64,000 nt of DNA from Patescibacteria group bacterium (GTDB lineage Bacteria; Patescibacteriota; Patescibacteriia; 2-12-FULL-60-25), in contig JARGGJ010000006.1 in assembly GCA_029210915.1 (NCBI GenBank), forward strand, positions 1-64,000. Direction: 5' to 3'. The position numbers and the translations under genes were made by a program. Below, piece after piece: positions 16,674-24,672 of this stretch (its first letter is position 1; the number at the start of each line of letters is the position of its first letter). The notes under the pieces are model-generated. The model had not been told where the DNA came from and ran no database searches. It worked only from the letters and a program-made list of their open reading frames with translations.

Positions 16674-16786
16674 ATAGTCTTAACGTCCTAACGTCTTAAC
16701 GTCCTAACGTACGAACCAAAACCAACCCCGTTAAGACGTTATGACGTTAAGACGTTTCCCTAAAATCGTTAAGACGTTTCCCTAAA
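16674..16786. repeat. Family A inverted-repeat block
   Basis: CTTAACGTCCTAACGTC copies face CCGTTAAGACGTTATGACG, followed by a short tandem CGTTAAGACGTTTCCCTAAA repeated with one gap. It ends seven bases before the TrmB gene start. Confidence 0.85.
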
Positions 16787-16792
16787 GTAAAT

Positions 16793-17548
16793 ATGAAAGA
16801 CTTAAAAGAATGCTTGGCCGAGTACGGCCTCTCCGACAAGGAATCCCTGGTATATTTATCGATGCTCGAGCTGGGCCCGGCTTCGGTTCAAGATATTGCC
16901 AAAAAATCGGGGGTTAACCGCGCTACAACATACGTGATGATCGAATCGCTTAAGCGACGCGGTTTAATGTCCACTTTCGACCAAGGTAAAAAAACCATGT
17001 TCGTCGCCGAGTCGCCCGAGCGCTTAAAACGCCTTATCGAAAAAGATGTACGGCTCATCCAAGAAAAAGAAGATAGGTTAAAAGAAGCGTTGCCATCTTT
17101 TTTAGCTTTGTATAACTCATCAACACAAGAAAAACCAATTGTTAAATTCTTTGAAGGAGAAGAAGGTGTTAGAAGTGCGCGTGAGATAATGATGCAAACC
17201 AGAGGCGAGATGCTAAATTTTGTTGCTATAAATGAAGAAACTTTATCCATATCAAAGATCGACGAACGTCAAAGGGTGGAGGCCGGTAAACGTATCCATG
17301 GTAAAATTATTATGGCAATTAAAGAAGGGTTAAAATCACCTTATTTTGATCGTACAAATTGGGAGGTTAAGCATATAGCATACGAATCTTATCCCTTTAC
17401 AGGTGATTTGCATCTTTTTGACAACAAAGTTTTGTACATAATCATGAAGGCTAAGCCGATTGCTTTTTTATTGGAAAGTCCGGAAGTTTATGCATTGACG
17501 CGTGCAATGTACGAAGCGGTGTGGAGGTGTGCAAGATCCAGCGAATAA
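16793..17548 (+). CDS. TrmB-family transcriptional regulator
   Basis: A 251-residue protein with an N-terminal TrmB-type winged HTH (LAEYGLSDKESLVYLSMLEL, then SVQDIAKKSGVNRATTYVMI as the HTH and LKRRGLMSTFDQGKKTMFVA as the wing), a coiled-coil linker (about 78-105) and a C-terminal effector-like domain (PIVKFFEGEEGVRSAREIMM). In archaea TrmB proteins are sugar-responsive regulators; in CPR the ligand is unknown. It is homologous in architecture to the minus-strand gene at 30674. The upstream repeat hairpin, not a Shine-Dalgarno site, precedes the ATG. Its stop codon sits in the A tract of the terminator that ends the minus-strand RNA at 17547-18172. Confidence 0.9.
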   Translation: MKDLKECLAEYGLSDKESLVYLSMLELGPASVQDIAKKSGVNRATTYVMIESLKRRGLMSTFDQGKKTMFVAESPERLKRLIEKDVRLIQEKEDRLKEALPSFLALYNSSTQEKPIVKFFEGEEGVRSAREIMMQTRGEMLNFVAINEETLSISKIDERQRVEAGKRIHGKIIMAIKEGLKSPYFDRTNWEVKHIAYESYPFTGDLHLFDNKVLYIIMKAKPIAFLLESPEVYALTRAMYEAVWRCARSSE

Positions 17549-17571
17549 AAAAAGCACGCAAGTAACGCGTG
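17547..17571 (-). terminator. Rho-independent terminator of the large minus-strand RNA
   Basis: On the minus strand CACGC and GCGTG form the stem core (plus positions 567-571 and 555-559 within 17 kb), followed by seven T residues (17553-17547). Just upstream lies a second hairpin, AACAAGCG / CGCTTGTT (about 17592-17617). Confidence 0.8.
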
Positions 17572-18172
17572 ATCATTTTATAGAATCAATCAACAAGCGG
17601 AGTAAGTCGACGCTTGTTTTAATGTACGAATTCTATGGGTAGTATCCCCATAGCAACCGTAGACAGTGCGATGCAAGAGCAATTGTTGCTTGCGTTGTGC
17701 GAGCTTGCACTTGCATTGGGAATGGCCGAATCAGTAGACTCGATCCATGCGAGTTTAGCGTGTCAGCTACATCTTACCATCAAGTTTTCAATTTCAGTCT
17801 CGGAATTGGCAAGCGGCATATCATCGGTGCTTGCTGTCTTACTGTGTACGGATAATATATGGGCTCAGAGGCCCACAGTTACCCGCACGCAGGGCAATGC
17901 ATGTGCGGCTGCAGCTCGAGAGCTGTAAACCTGCGCTTGCACTCTGAAGGTCCGATTCCGTTAGTACGAGTATCCGCATCGGTGCGCATGTTCATGGCAC
18001 AAATTCCTATATATACACAAGGTTTACGGCGTGGGCTCCTGGAGCCTCACAGACCCTGTGCTACATAATAATAATGGCCATGATCAAGTAGTTTGGTACG
18101 CATTTCCTTGCTCCTATTGCTTGGAGTTTGGCAACCTGCGTCCTTCTTCTTTAGCGCGCTGTCGATTAGGAC
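17547..18172 (-). ncRNA. Large structured RNA candidate, about 626 nt, family unknown
   Basis: Between a TTGACA-17-TACAGT promoter and an intrinsic terminator, both on the minus strand, lies sequence with no credible protein but many helices. Read on the minus strand these include CTCC...GGAG, GGCTCC...GGAGCC within GTG/CAC, a long-range GTAAACCT / AGGTTTAC pairing that encloses CCGAT...ATCGG, CAGCTCTCGAGCTG, CCGCAC...GTGCGG, GGGCCTCTGAGCCC, and CTATGGG...CCCATAG. I looked for tmRNA, RNase P, SRP and 6S signatures and did not find them. The size is like the large ornate bacterial RNAs (OLE, ROOL, GOLLD), but I cannot assign it to any of them. It stands alone between the TrmB gene and the lipoprotein gene. 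Confidence 0.6.
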
Positions 18173-18178
18173 ATTTCG

Positions 18179-18207
18179 ACTGTACCAATATTTAGCTAAG
18201 TTGTCAA
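18179..18207 (-). promoter_or_regulatory. Minus-strand promoter of the large RNA
   Basis: Read on the minus strand: TTGACA (18207-18202), 17 bases, TACAGT (18184-18179). Start expected near 18172. Confidence 0.75.
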
Positions 18208-18313
18208 TAGTTTGTATCAATCCACAGTTTGATTATTTTTAGCTTTGTTAAGCTAATAATTAAGGTATTTCCAATTTTATTTAATTCTAGATAAAAACTC
18301 TGTCCAGCTACCA

Positions 18314-18342
18314 TTGACAAAATGGCTTTTTTGTGCTATATT
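18314..18342 (+). promoter_or_regulatory. Promoter of the Gly-rich lipoprotein gene
   Basis: TTGACA (18314-18319), 17 bases ending TGC, TATATT (18337-18342): both consensus -35 and extended -10. A leader of about 120 bases follows. Confidence 0.8.
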
Positions 18343-18389
18343 GATATGTTTTCCAATGGAGGAAAACGCCTACTGATCCTCGAAAAACG

Positions 18390-18422
18390 TCCCACGTCGC
18401 TCGTCTTACGTCCCACGTCTTC
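18390..18422. repeat. Family C repeat in the leader
   Basis: Reverse-oriented ACGTCCCACGTCGCTCGTC and ACGTCCCACGTC, i.e. the complement of GACGTGGGACG and GACGAGCGACG. Confidence 0.75.
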
Positions 18423-18472
18423 GGACAACGGATTGTAGACTTCGACCTGGGCAAAAGACATAGGAGAAAACC

Positions 18473-20752
18473 ATGGAATTCCGGAAATGTTTGTATCTTG
18501 TATCTTGTATCTTGTATCTTGCAGTTTTCAGCTCCGCCTGTGTAGGCGAGAGCGGACCCGAGAAAACCGGTTCGCCTTCCGAGGCGGCCGGCTCTGCGGG
18601 AGCGTCCGGAGAAGCCGGTTCAGCCGGCGAATCCGGCTCCGCGGGAGCAGAAGTCGACCCCAACCATTGCAACCCTCCGGGTGCATGGAAGTGGTGCGAC
18701 TGTGCCGATGGTGCGGATGGGCAAAAATTTTGTCTGGACACGAATACTTGGTCCAGCGAATGCAAGTGCCCCGAACCCCAAGGCACCGGCGGAACCGCAG
18801 GAGCCTCCGGCTCCGGTGGAACATCCGGTGCAGGCGGAACCGCGGGAACCGGTGGAACTTCGGGTACGGGCGGAACATCCGGAACCGGAGGAACATCGGG
18901 AACCGGTGGAACTGCCGGCACGGGCGGAAGCTCGGGCACAGGTGGAACATCGGGAACGGGCGGAACTGCTGGCTCCGGCGGCACGGGCGGAAGCTCGAAC
19001 GCCTGTACCGCGGACGCCGACTGCTCATATCGCTGTGGCGCCGACTTCGTGGGTACGCAAGAGTGCGTAGGCGGACAGTTGTCCGAATTGTGCACTTGCA
19101 AACCCACACAAATCTGCAACTCCGGCGATATGCGACCTTGCCCATGTGAGACCGGCTACTCTTGCACCGAAGAGTGTACAGATGGCCAATGGTCAAACTT
19201 GTGCAAATGGGTATGGGATGGTACAGCCGGATCGGCTGGCGCATCCGGAACTGGTGGAACTGCCGGCACCGGCGGCGTCGCGGGTTCAGGTGGAACTGCC
19301 GGCACGGGCGGAAGCTCGGGCACAGGTGGTACCGCAGGAACAGGCGGAGTTGCCGGGTCCGGTGGAACGGCGGGAACTGGTGGAACCTCGGGATCAGGCG
19401 GAACGTCTGGCACCGGCGGAACATCAGGAACTGGCGGGACTGCCGGAACAGGTGGTACTTCTGGAACCGGTGGATCGGGTGGCGGAGTTGTGGAAGATGT
19501 TGATGGGGACGGAGTCACAGTCGCAGAAGGCGATTGTAACGACCAGAACTTCAACGTCCATCCAAACGCCACCGAAGTCTGCGACGGATACGACAATGAC
19601 TGCGACGGCCAAATCGACGAAGGTGTCAAAACCACCTTCTACCGCGATGCTGACGGCGATGGTTACGGCGTTGAAGAAGTCACCACCGCGGCCTGCGAGA
19701 AGCCTTCGAGCTACGCAGTGCAAGCCGGTGACTGCAACGATGCACGCTCCGACATCAACCCTGGTGCTCAAGAAGTGCCCGACAACGATGTCGACGAAAA
19801 CTGCGACGGAAACATTCAAGACCCGCCGCAACCCTTGGCCGATGAAGCTCTGCTCACGTGCTTCCTGCGCCATCCGGATGGGCTGGCTCACGATTATTAC
19901 ATCCTCGGAAAGGATGTGGATCACGAGTCACAAAATCCGGTTGAATGGGGAGATTTCCTTGGTGAGTACAACAATACTCACGCTGTACACTGGGCTAAGT
20001 TCAGTGTTCAAATCAAGGAAGGAAGCGCCTTCGAATGGAACGCGGCAGCGGACCCCGCGAATTACGACCCGAACACAAACGAGTTCTGGTCGTTCTCAGC
20101 CGTCTCCGCCACCGAGCAGTACGGTGCCCCCATCTACAAGATGAACACCTACTGCTATGTCGAGATCGACGGTATTGTCAGTTGGACTGTGCCGCCTTAC
20201 GCCAAGGATAATGGCGGAGGCTGGTACAACCTCGAGGTGATTGCGGAGCCTTCACATCTTATCACTTCAAGTGATGTTGATGGCGATGGCTACACGGTTA
20301 CCGAAGGTGACTGCTTGGACTCCGACCCCCGCGTCCGCCCCAATGCAGTAGAAGTGTGGGGCGACGGTGAGGACCAAGATTGCAACGGTAAAGACCCGTT
20401 TGCAACCGTGGTCGTCACCCTCTGTGGCCCCTCGGAGTACGTGCACCCCAAGCCCACCTTGTGGGAAGTAGCCCCGAAATGGCAGCCTCACACCATGAGC
20501 TACATTAGCTCATGCTTTGAGAAGTCATTCACCGGCTACTACGCCCCGAGGGAGTTCTACTTCGAGTGGGGTAGCCCCACCGAGTGGGATAACTCCTACT
20601 GGGGCGGAACCTGCCACGAGCTGAGTAACATCAGCGCCCGTGGTTACGGCTTCGGCCAATCAACTTCCACACCCATCCCAGTCAGTCTTTCCAAGGTGCC
20701 GACGCAGGATTCCTGCCATCGGTACATCAGCGAGAGTAAGCTGACAAACTAG
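18473..20752 (+). CDS. Secreted lipoprotein with GTGGTSGTGG repeats and MopE-like Ca-binding motifs
   Basis: A 759-residue exported protein. Residues 1-22 are a signal peptide ending SSA-C (lipidation at Cys23 likely, though the -3 residue is unusual). Gly/Thr/Ser repeats of GTGGTSGTGG type fill about 102-176 and 251-338, separated by Cys-rich modules (CSYRCGADFVGTQECVGG and others). Three metal-binding motifs follow: DVDGDGVTVAEGDCND (about 343), DADGDGYG with GDCNDARSDINPGAQE (about 392) and DVDGDGYTVTEGDC (about 600), as in MopE-type proteins and Myxococcota surface lipoproteins. The C-terminal 130 residues contain more Cys. It is markedly GC-richer than its neighbours. The hydrophobic signal core is encoded by a TATCTTG tandem repeat that also occurs between genes. 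The start is fixed by TAGGAG nine bases upstream. Confidence 0.9.
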   Translation: MEFRKCLYLVSCILYLAVFSSACVGESGPEKTGSPSEAAGSAGASGEAGSAGESGSAGAEVDPNHCNPPGAWKWCDCADGADGQKFCLDTNTWSSECKCPEPQGTGGTAGASGSGGTSGAGGTAGTGGTSGTGGTSGTGGTSGTGGTAGTGGSSGTGGTSGTGGTAGSGGTGGSSNACTADADCSYRCGADFVGTQECVGGQLSELCTCKPTQICNSGDMRPCPCETGYSCTEECTDGQWSNLCKWVWDGTAGSAGASGTGGTAGTGGVAGSGGTAGTGGSSGTGGTAGTGGVAGSGGTAGTGGTSGSGGTSGTGGTSGTGGTAGTGGTSGTGGSGGGVVEDVDGDGVTVAEGDCNDQNFNVHPNATEVCDGYDNDCDGQIDEGVKTTFYRDADGDGYGVEEVTTAACEKPSSYAVQAGDCNDARSDINPGAQEVPDNDVDENCDGNIQDPPQPLADEALLTCFLRHPDGLAHDYYILGKDVDHESQNPVEWGDFLGEYNNTHAVHWAKFSVQIKEGSAFEWNAAADPANYDPNTNEFWSFSAVSATEQYGAPIYKMNTYCYVEIDGIVSWTVPPYAKDNGGGWYNLEVIAEPSHLITSSDVDGDGYTVTEGDCLDSDPRVRPNAVEVWGDGEDQDCNGKDPFATVVVTLCGPSEYVHPKPTLWEVAPKWQPHTMSYISSCFEKSFTGYYAPREFYFEWGSPTEWDNSYWGGTCHELSNISARGYGFGQSTSTPIPVSLSKVPTQDSCHRYISESKLTN

Positions 20753-20772
20753 CTCTTTAACTACAACCCTAA

Positions 20773-20806
20773 CCCGCCCCGATAATTATCGGGGCGGTTT
20801 TCTTTT
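20773..20806 (+). terminator. Rho-independent terminator
   Basis: CCGCCCCGAT / ATCGGGGCGG with an AATT loop, then TTTTCTTTTT. Confidence 0.88.
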
Positions 20807-20810
20807 TGTC

Positions 20811-20998
20811 TTCGTAGGGGCGTATCCTTGTGATCGCCCGCACTTATGCTACAGCTATTTAAGTTACGCCCTTGGCGACAGAACGGGCGAACACGAGGTT
20901 AGCCCCTACATATTTTTTAAAATAATAGATAATAATCCTGTTAATCAGTGGGTTTTAATCCCGGTAAATCCTGTTAATCCTGTAAATCAAGGTAAAAG
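20811..20998. repeat. Family E remnant followed by family D ('AATCCTGTTAATCC')
   Basis: GTAGGGGCGTATCC ... GAACGGGCGAACACGAGG ... AGCCCCTAC (20812-20909) is a shortened family E unit. From about 20931 come CCTGTTAATC and CCTGTAAATCAAGGTAA, the family D words also found at 28524, 29693, 47816 and 55347. No gene. Confidence 0.7.
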
Positions 20999-21025
20999 AA
21001 AACCGAGGCAAGAATTGCCTCGGTC
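20995..21025 (-). terminator. Terminator of the minus-strand lipoprotein gene
   Basis: CCGAGGCA / TGCCTCGG (21003-21023); on the minus strand it is followed by TTTTCTTT. Confidence 0.85.
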
Positions 21026-21050
21026 AAGGTAGGAAGGAACGGTTACCGAA

Positions 21051-22859
21051 TCACGGTGTCCAGAGGACTCCCATGTGAACGCGATAACTTGTGAATGAAG
21101 CGTCAGGATTTCCAGGATCTTTGTAGACCTTCTGGAAATAGGATCCTGCCACGGGTGTGAGGCCGGGTGCATCGACGTATTCGTCGATCATGACGCCGTT
21201 TTGGTAGAGGCGCCAGGTGCCGGCGCAGTAGAGCTGATCCTTATCAGCTTCCGTGTCGACAGCATTGCACCAGTACAAAGCCGCACTGTCATGGTACACC
21301 GAGCAATCGTTCACCGTTTCCGGCAGAACGATCTTCGGCATGATTTCCATGAGATAGGTGACCGCAGTTTCCATGGGACAGATGAACGGCGACTGTTGCG
21401 AAGAGTCGGTCACGCAACGAAGCTGCCAGTCGGTGTCGAAGTATCCGGAGTAACCCCCGGGTCCATTGGCACCGAAGTCCGTCCAGTCATAGAGCCCGCC
21501 ATGAAGCGGGTCTGGGTAGGCGGGGGGCATGTACATGAGGTACAGCCCTGTCGAAGGCACTGCTGTGAGTGACGTTGTGTAAACTTCGCTCTGCTCACAG
21601 GCTACTTGGGTTTCCCCGCCGTAGCCACCGGTGCCTGCACTGCCCGCGCTCCCTGCGGAGCCGGCCGTGCCTGCTGAACCTGCCGTGCCCGAGCTTCCGC
21701 CCGCGCCGCCTGTTCCCGCGGTTCCCGCCGAACCGGCTGTTCCGGCACTGCCCGCACTCCCTGCGGAGCCGGCACTGCCAGCTGATCCTGCCGAACCGCC
21801 CGCGCCGCCATCGGTGTCGGGGCACATGGGCACGCCGGTGATTACCATATCCGGACGGAACAAGTATCCACCACGACATTGGAAGGTTTCGGTTTCACCG
21901 ATCACGCCTCCCAATGCGGGGCCAACGCATGTTGCGCATTCTTGCGTGCATGGGTTGGACCACTGGCATTCACCCAAGCATTCCCAGATGCCCGTGGCTG
22001 TTGGGTCTGACCAGACACTCTGGTAGATCTCCCCGGCATCGTCATTGGACAGGTCGAGGACGCAACTGCATCGCAGTGTGTCATTGCAAGCATATTCACC
22101 GGGCGGTGAACAGTACGCGCCCTGTGTTTCGGGGCAAAGTGGAGCATCCACGCCGGCATCAACTTCTGCATCCGGTTCCGCATCGGGCATCGCATCCACG
22201 CCGGCATCCATGCCAGCACTTCCGGCCGATCCGGCGCTTCCTGCACTGCCAGCCGAACCCGCGCTCCCTGCGGAGCCCGCTGATCCTGCCGAACCTGCGC
22301 TTCCCGCACTCCCGGCCGAACCCGCACTGCCAGCCGCTCCGGCTCCGCCATCCGCACCCCAAGGGACACAGACACAAGCGCCGAATGCGTTGTTGGAACA
22401 GGTTTTTGCACCGGTGTGTTCGGCGGGGCATTCGTTGGTGCAATTGAGCGTGTCGCCGTCGTTACAAACGAAGGCATCCACTCCCGCATCACCACCAACT
22501 CCGCCAACTCCGGCCGTGCCTCCACTCCCTGCGGAGCCCGCTGCACCGGAAGAACCGGCGGTACCGCTATCCGGCTGTGCACAATTGTCGAAATCCGGAT
22601 ATTGGGCTTCGAGCCCGGGGATCTCGGTATTGGGCACGAACAAGCACCTCCAACACGTGAGTATTGTCTGCGAGGCGTTGTTGTAGCAGGTTTCGTTGAT
22701 TCCTGCTTGCTCCGGCGTGCAGTAACCGCTTGTTACGCACAGTGCTTCCTGCTTCTGTTTCACAGGCTCTTGCCCGGGGTCATTCATGCCCCCGCAACCG
22801 GCGACGATGGCCGTCACCAGCAAAAACAAGAGAAAGCGTACGCTGATATATTGTCGCAT
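21051..22859 (-). CDS. Secreted lipoprotein with AGSAGSAG repeats and Cys-rich modules
   Basis: From the ATG at 22859 the protein is about 602 residues and opens [22 protein letters not shown], a classical lipoprotein signal (VAGC, Cys22). It continues with Cys-rich segments, then long AGS repeats (two tracts), Asp/Ala/Val-rich [15 protein letters not shown], another Cys-rich region and a C-terminal beta-rich domain. Earlier in-frame ATGs exist up to 22970, but 22970 lies upstream of the predicted transcription start; GAGGAG seven bases before 22859 supports that start. DAGVDA and SAGSAG tracts are typical of Myxococcota lipoproteins. It is tail-to-tail with the Gly-rich lipoprotein gene and shares its high GC content, so the pair probably arrived or functions together at the cell surface. 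Confidence 0.87.
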   Translation of the reverse strand: MRQYISVRFLLFLLVTAIVAGCGGMNDPGQEPVKQKQEALCVTSGYCTPEQAGINETCYNNASQTILTCWRCLFVPNTEIPGLEAQYPDFDNCAQPDSGTAGSSGAAGSAGSGGTAGVGGVGGDAGVDAFVCNDGDTLNCTNECPAEHTGAKTCSNNAFGACVCVPWGADGGAGAAGSAGSAGSAGSAGSAGSAGSAGSAGSAGSAGSAGSAGSAGMDAGVDAMPDAEPDAEVDAGVDAPLCPETQGAYCSPPGEYACNDTLRCSCVLDLSNDDAGEIYQSVWSDPTATGIWECLGECQWSNPCTQECATCVGPALGGVIGETETFQCRGGYLFRPDMVITGVPMCPDTDGGAGGSAGSAGSAGSAGSAGSAGTAGSAGTAGTGGAGGSSGTAGSAGTAGSAGSAGSAGTGGYGGETQVACEQSEVYTTSLTAVPSTGLYLMYMPPAYPDPLHGGLYDWTDFGANGPGGYSGYFDTDWQLRCVTDSSQQSPFICPMETAVTYLMEIMPKIVLPETVNDCSVYHDSAALYWCNAVDTEADKDQLYCAGTWRLYQNGVMIDEYVDAPGLTPVAGSYFQKVYKDPGNPDASFTSYRVHMGVLWTP

Positions 22860-22962
22860 GTTCATTCTCCTCATCTCCTCCCGATTGTTGGTAGAAACAC
22901 GCTGAAACACTTGTGAAAAGTCCGTGTTTTCGGTGCACAAAAGTGTGCACAGATACGTGCTT

Positions 22963-22990
22963 CTTATCACTAAAATGAGCTTTTTGTCAA
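22963..22990 (-). promoter_or_regulatory. Promoter of the minus-strand lipoprotein gene
   Basis: On the minus strand TTGACA (22990-22985), 16 bases, GATAAG (22968-22963). Like the promoter at 18314 it begins TTGACAAAA. A GTGCACACTTTTGTGCAC palindrome lies in the leader just downstream. Confidence 0.6.
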
Positions 22991-23074
22991 GGGATGACGG
23001 AGCGAAATATCAATCACTATCGAGAATAAGGCAAAATTTCCCTTGATTGTGCACTTTTTTGCTATTCTCGCATA

Positions 23075-23083
23075 TGCTATAAT
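23075..23083 (+). promoter_or_regulatory. Extended -10 promoter before the O-antigen ligase gene
   Basis: TGCTATAAT (23075-23083). RNA would start near 23090, so the whole family B repeat block is the 5' leader of the transcript. Confidence 0.6.
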
Positions 23084-23086
23084 GGA

Positions 23087-23184
23087 GTTCGTAAAGTTTA
23101 TAAAGTTTATAAAGTTTATAAAGTTCGTAAAGTTTTAAGTAACTGACTTTATTAACTTTACGAACTTTCAACTTTATAAACTAT
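23087..23184. repeat. Family B inverted repeat forming the 5' leader
   Basis: GTTTATAAAGTTTATAAAG (left) faces TTAACTTTACGAACTTTC and CTTTATAAAC (right) around AAGTAACTGAC. Confidence 0.8.
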
Positions 23185-23191
23185 TAAATGC

Positions 23192-24670
23192 ATGGAGGGT
23201 AAACATAAGGCTCAAAATCATCAAAAGCCGGAAAAAAGCGCCTCAAGTTGGCCAATATTATCCTGGGGTCTTTTTCTTTTGCTTTTTGTTGGCACAATTT
23301 TGGTGGTTTTTGGTATCCCTTTTGGCCCTATCGCCATAACTATCGCGATAATACTTTTGGTCTTTGCTTATAGAGCAACCTATACAACATTTTATACGGC
23401 CATTTTCTTCTCTCTCTTTTTGGGTCTGACCGTTTCATTAGATACCGGCGCGTTAAACATTGGCGAGCGTGCTTTTGGAGGTTCTATCGATATCTTTTTG
23501 GGAGATGTTATTTTGATGGCGCTCATCACCGCCTGGGCTGTAAAAGTTATTTTACTTTGGTTTAAGCGCCACGATTTAAACTGGCGCCCGGTTCTACCTG
23601 TTTGGAAATCATATGCTGTTTTGGCTTTTGCGCATTTGGTAACAATTCTAAGCTCTTACGGCCCCGACCCGGTTTTGGTTGGCAAGTTTGTTTTGCGCCC
23701 TGTTATTTTTTGCTATGTCGCTTTTATCGCGTTGCCAGCCAACCTCATCCGCTCCGAACGTCGTTTGCGCGCGGTATTTGGCGTGATTACATTGGTGGGG
23801 GTTTTGGCTGCCATAAACGCATACTTTTCCTTGTTATCCATCGAGCCATACGCGTGGGCTGTACGACGCGCGCACCCAATCCCCATGTTCGGCATCAACG
23901 CAATAGGTGATAACCATAATCTATTAGCCGAGCTTTTAATGTTAGCCGCGCCCGCAACCCTTGCTTTGGCATTCCTTTCCAAAAAAACCCGGATGTTTAA
24001 AATCCTCATTGTTCTGAGTTCGGCACAAGTATTGGCGGGTTTGCTCACTTTTGCGCGTTCGGCCTGGATAGTATTTATTATTCAACTTGGTTTTTTACTC
24101 ATCACGATTTGGCGTCCGCTTATAAAAAAATATTTAAGCGTAATAATCGGTTTGGTTATAGTAATGATCCCGCTGGCACTTTATCAATTGCAGTTCAGTT
24201 TCTCGCCAACCGCCGAAAGCTCCAATACTACCCGATGGATGCTAACCGAAATAGCCTGGACGGCTTTTACCGAACACCCAATCATAGGCTCCGGCGCCGG
24301 TACGTATATCTGGAGAGTGGGCAATGCAAGTGTATTCGTTATGGAATTTGGCGCCCCGCTCGACGCGCATGGTTTTATCCAAAAACTTATTGCCGAGGTT
24401 GGATCGTTTGGGCTTTTATCTTACGTACTCGTCTTAATCATGGCCGGCAGATATGCCTGGTCGCGCATGAAAGATCTAAACGGCAAACCGTTAATCGTTT
24501 GCTACTTGCTGGCCGCCTCGGCCTCGGGCGCGGTTGTTTACCAACTTTTTAACACCGCTTACTGGACGTCGCATCTCTGGTTGCCAATCGGTTTGCTCTT
24601 GGCCGCTTCAGAAATGTATCACATCCGCGAAAAACGCAATCAAAAAGAAAACCTGTTTGGAATCACATAG
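23192..24670 (+). CDS. O-antigen ligase / polymerase-like membrane protein
   Basis: A 492-residue polytopic protein with about 11-12 hydrophobic helices from residue 20 on. The large periplasmic loop and conserved HPIIGSGAGTYIW followed by PLDAHGFIQKLIAEVGSFGLL (about 365-410) are the Wzy_C/WaaL signature, in which Arg/His/Gly residues act on undecaprenyl-linked sugar chains. In CPR it probably polymerises or ligates a surface glycan. The gene begins with an ATG four bases after an out-of-frame ATG and has no good Shine-Dalgarno site. The downstream glycosyltransferase starts two bases after its stop, forming an operon for glycan assembly. Confidence 0.92.
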   Translation: MEGKHKAQNHQKPEKSASSWPILSWGLFLLLFVGTILVVFGIPFGPIAITIAIILLVFAYRATYTTFYTAIFFSLFLGLTVSLDTGALNIGERAFGGSIDIFLGDVILMALITAWAVKVILLWFKRHDLNWRPVLPVWKSYAVLAFAHLVTILSSYGPDPVLVGKFVLRPVIFCYVAFIALPANLIRSERRLRAVFGVITLVGVLAAINAYFSLLSIEPYAWAVRRAHPIPMFGINAIGDNHNLLAELLMLAAPATLALAFLSKKTRMFKILIVLSSAQVLAGLLTFARSAWIVFIIQLGFLLITIWRPLIKKYLSVIIGLVIVMIPLALYQLQFSFSPTAESSNTTRWMLTEIAWTAFTEHPIIGSGAGTYIWRVGNASVFVMEFGAPLDAHGFIQKLIAEVGSFGLLSYVLVLIMAGRYAWSRMKDLNGKPLIVCYLLAASASGAVVYQLFNTAYWTSHLWLPIGLLLAASEMYHIREKRNQKENLFGIT

Positions 24671-24672
24671 TT

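Noticed and set aside
17635-18068. Plus-strand frames of 97 and 69 codons
   Set aside because: They lie antisense to the hairpin-rich minus-strand RNA, have no ribosome site, low-complexity Leu/Ala content and no recognisable protein.
17547-18172. tmRNA or RNase P RNA
   Set aside because: No T-loop GGTTCGA, no CCA end or tag frame, and no AGGAAAGTCC/ACAGAA core motifs were found on the minus strand; a covariance search could still overturn this.
18528-19635. Long frames opposite and alongside the Gly-rich lipoprotein gene
   Set aside because: GC-rich repeats give open frames in several registers; only the plus frame from 18473 has a signal peptide, Ca-binding motifs and a ribosome site.
21631-22686. 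Plus-strand Ala/Pro-rich frames opposite the second lipoprotein
   Set aside because: Shadow of the AGS repeats on the other strand; no start signals.
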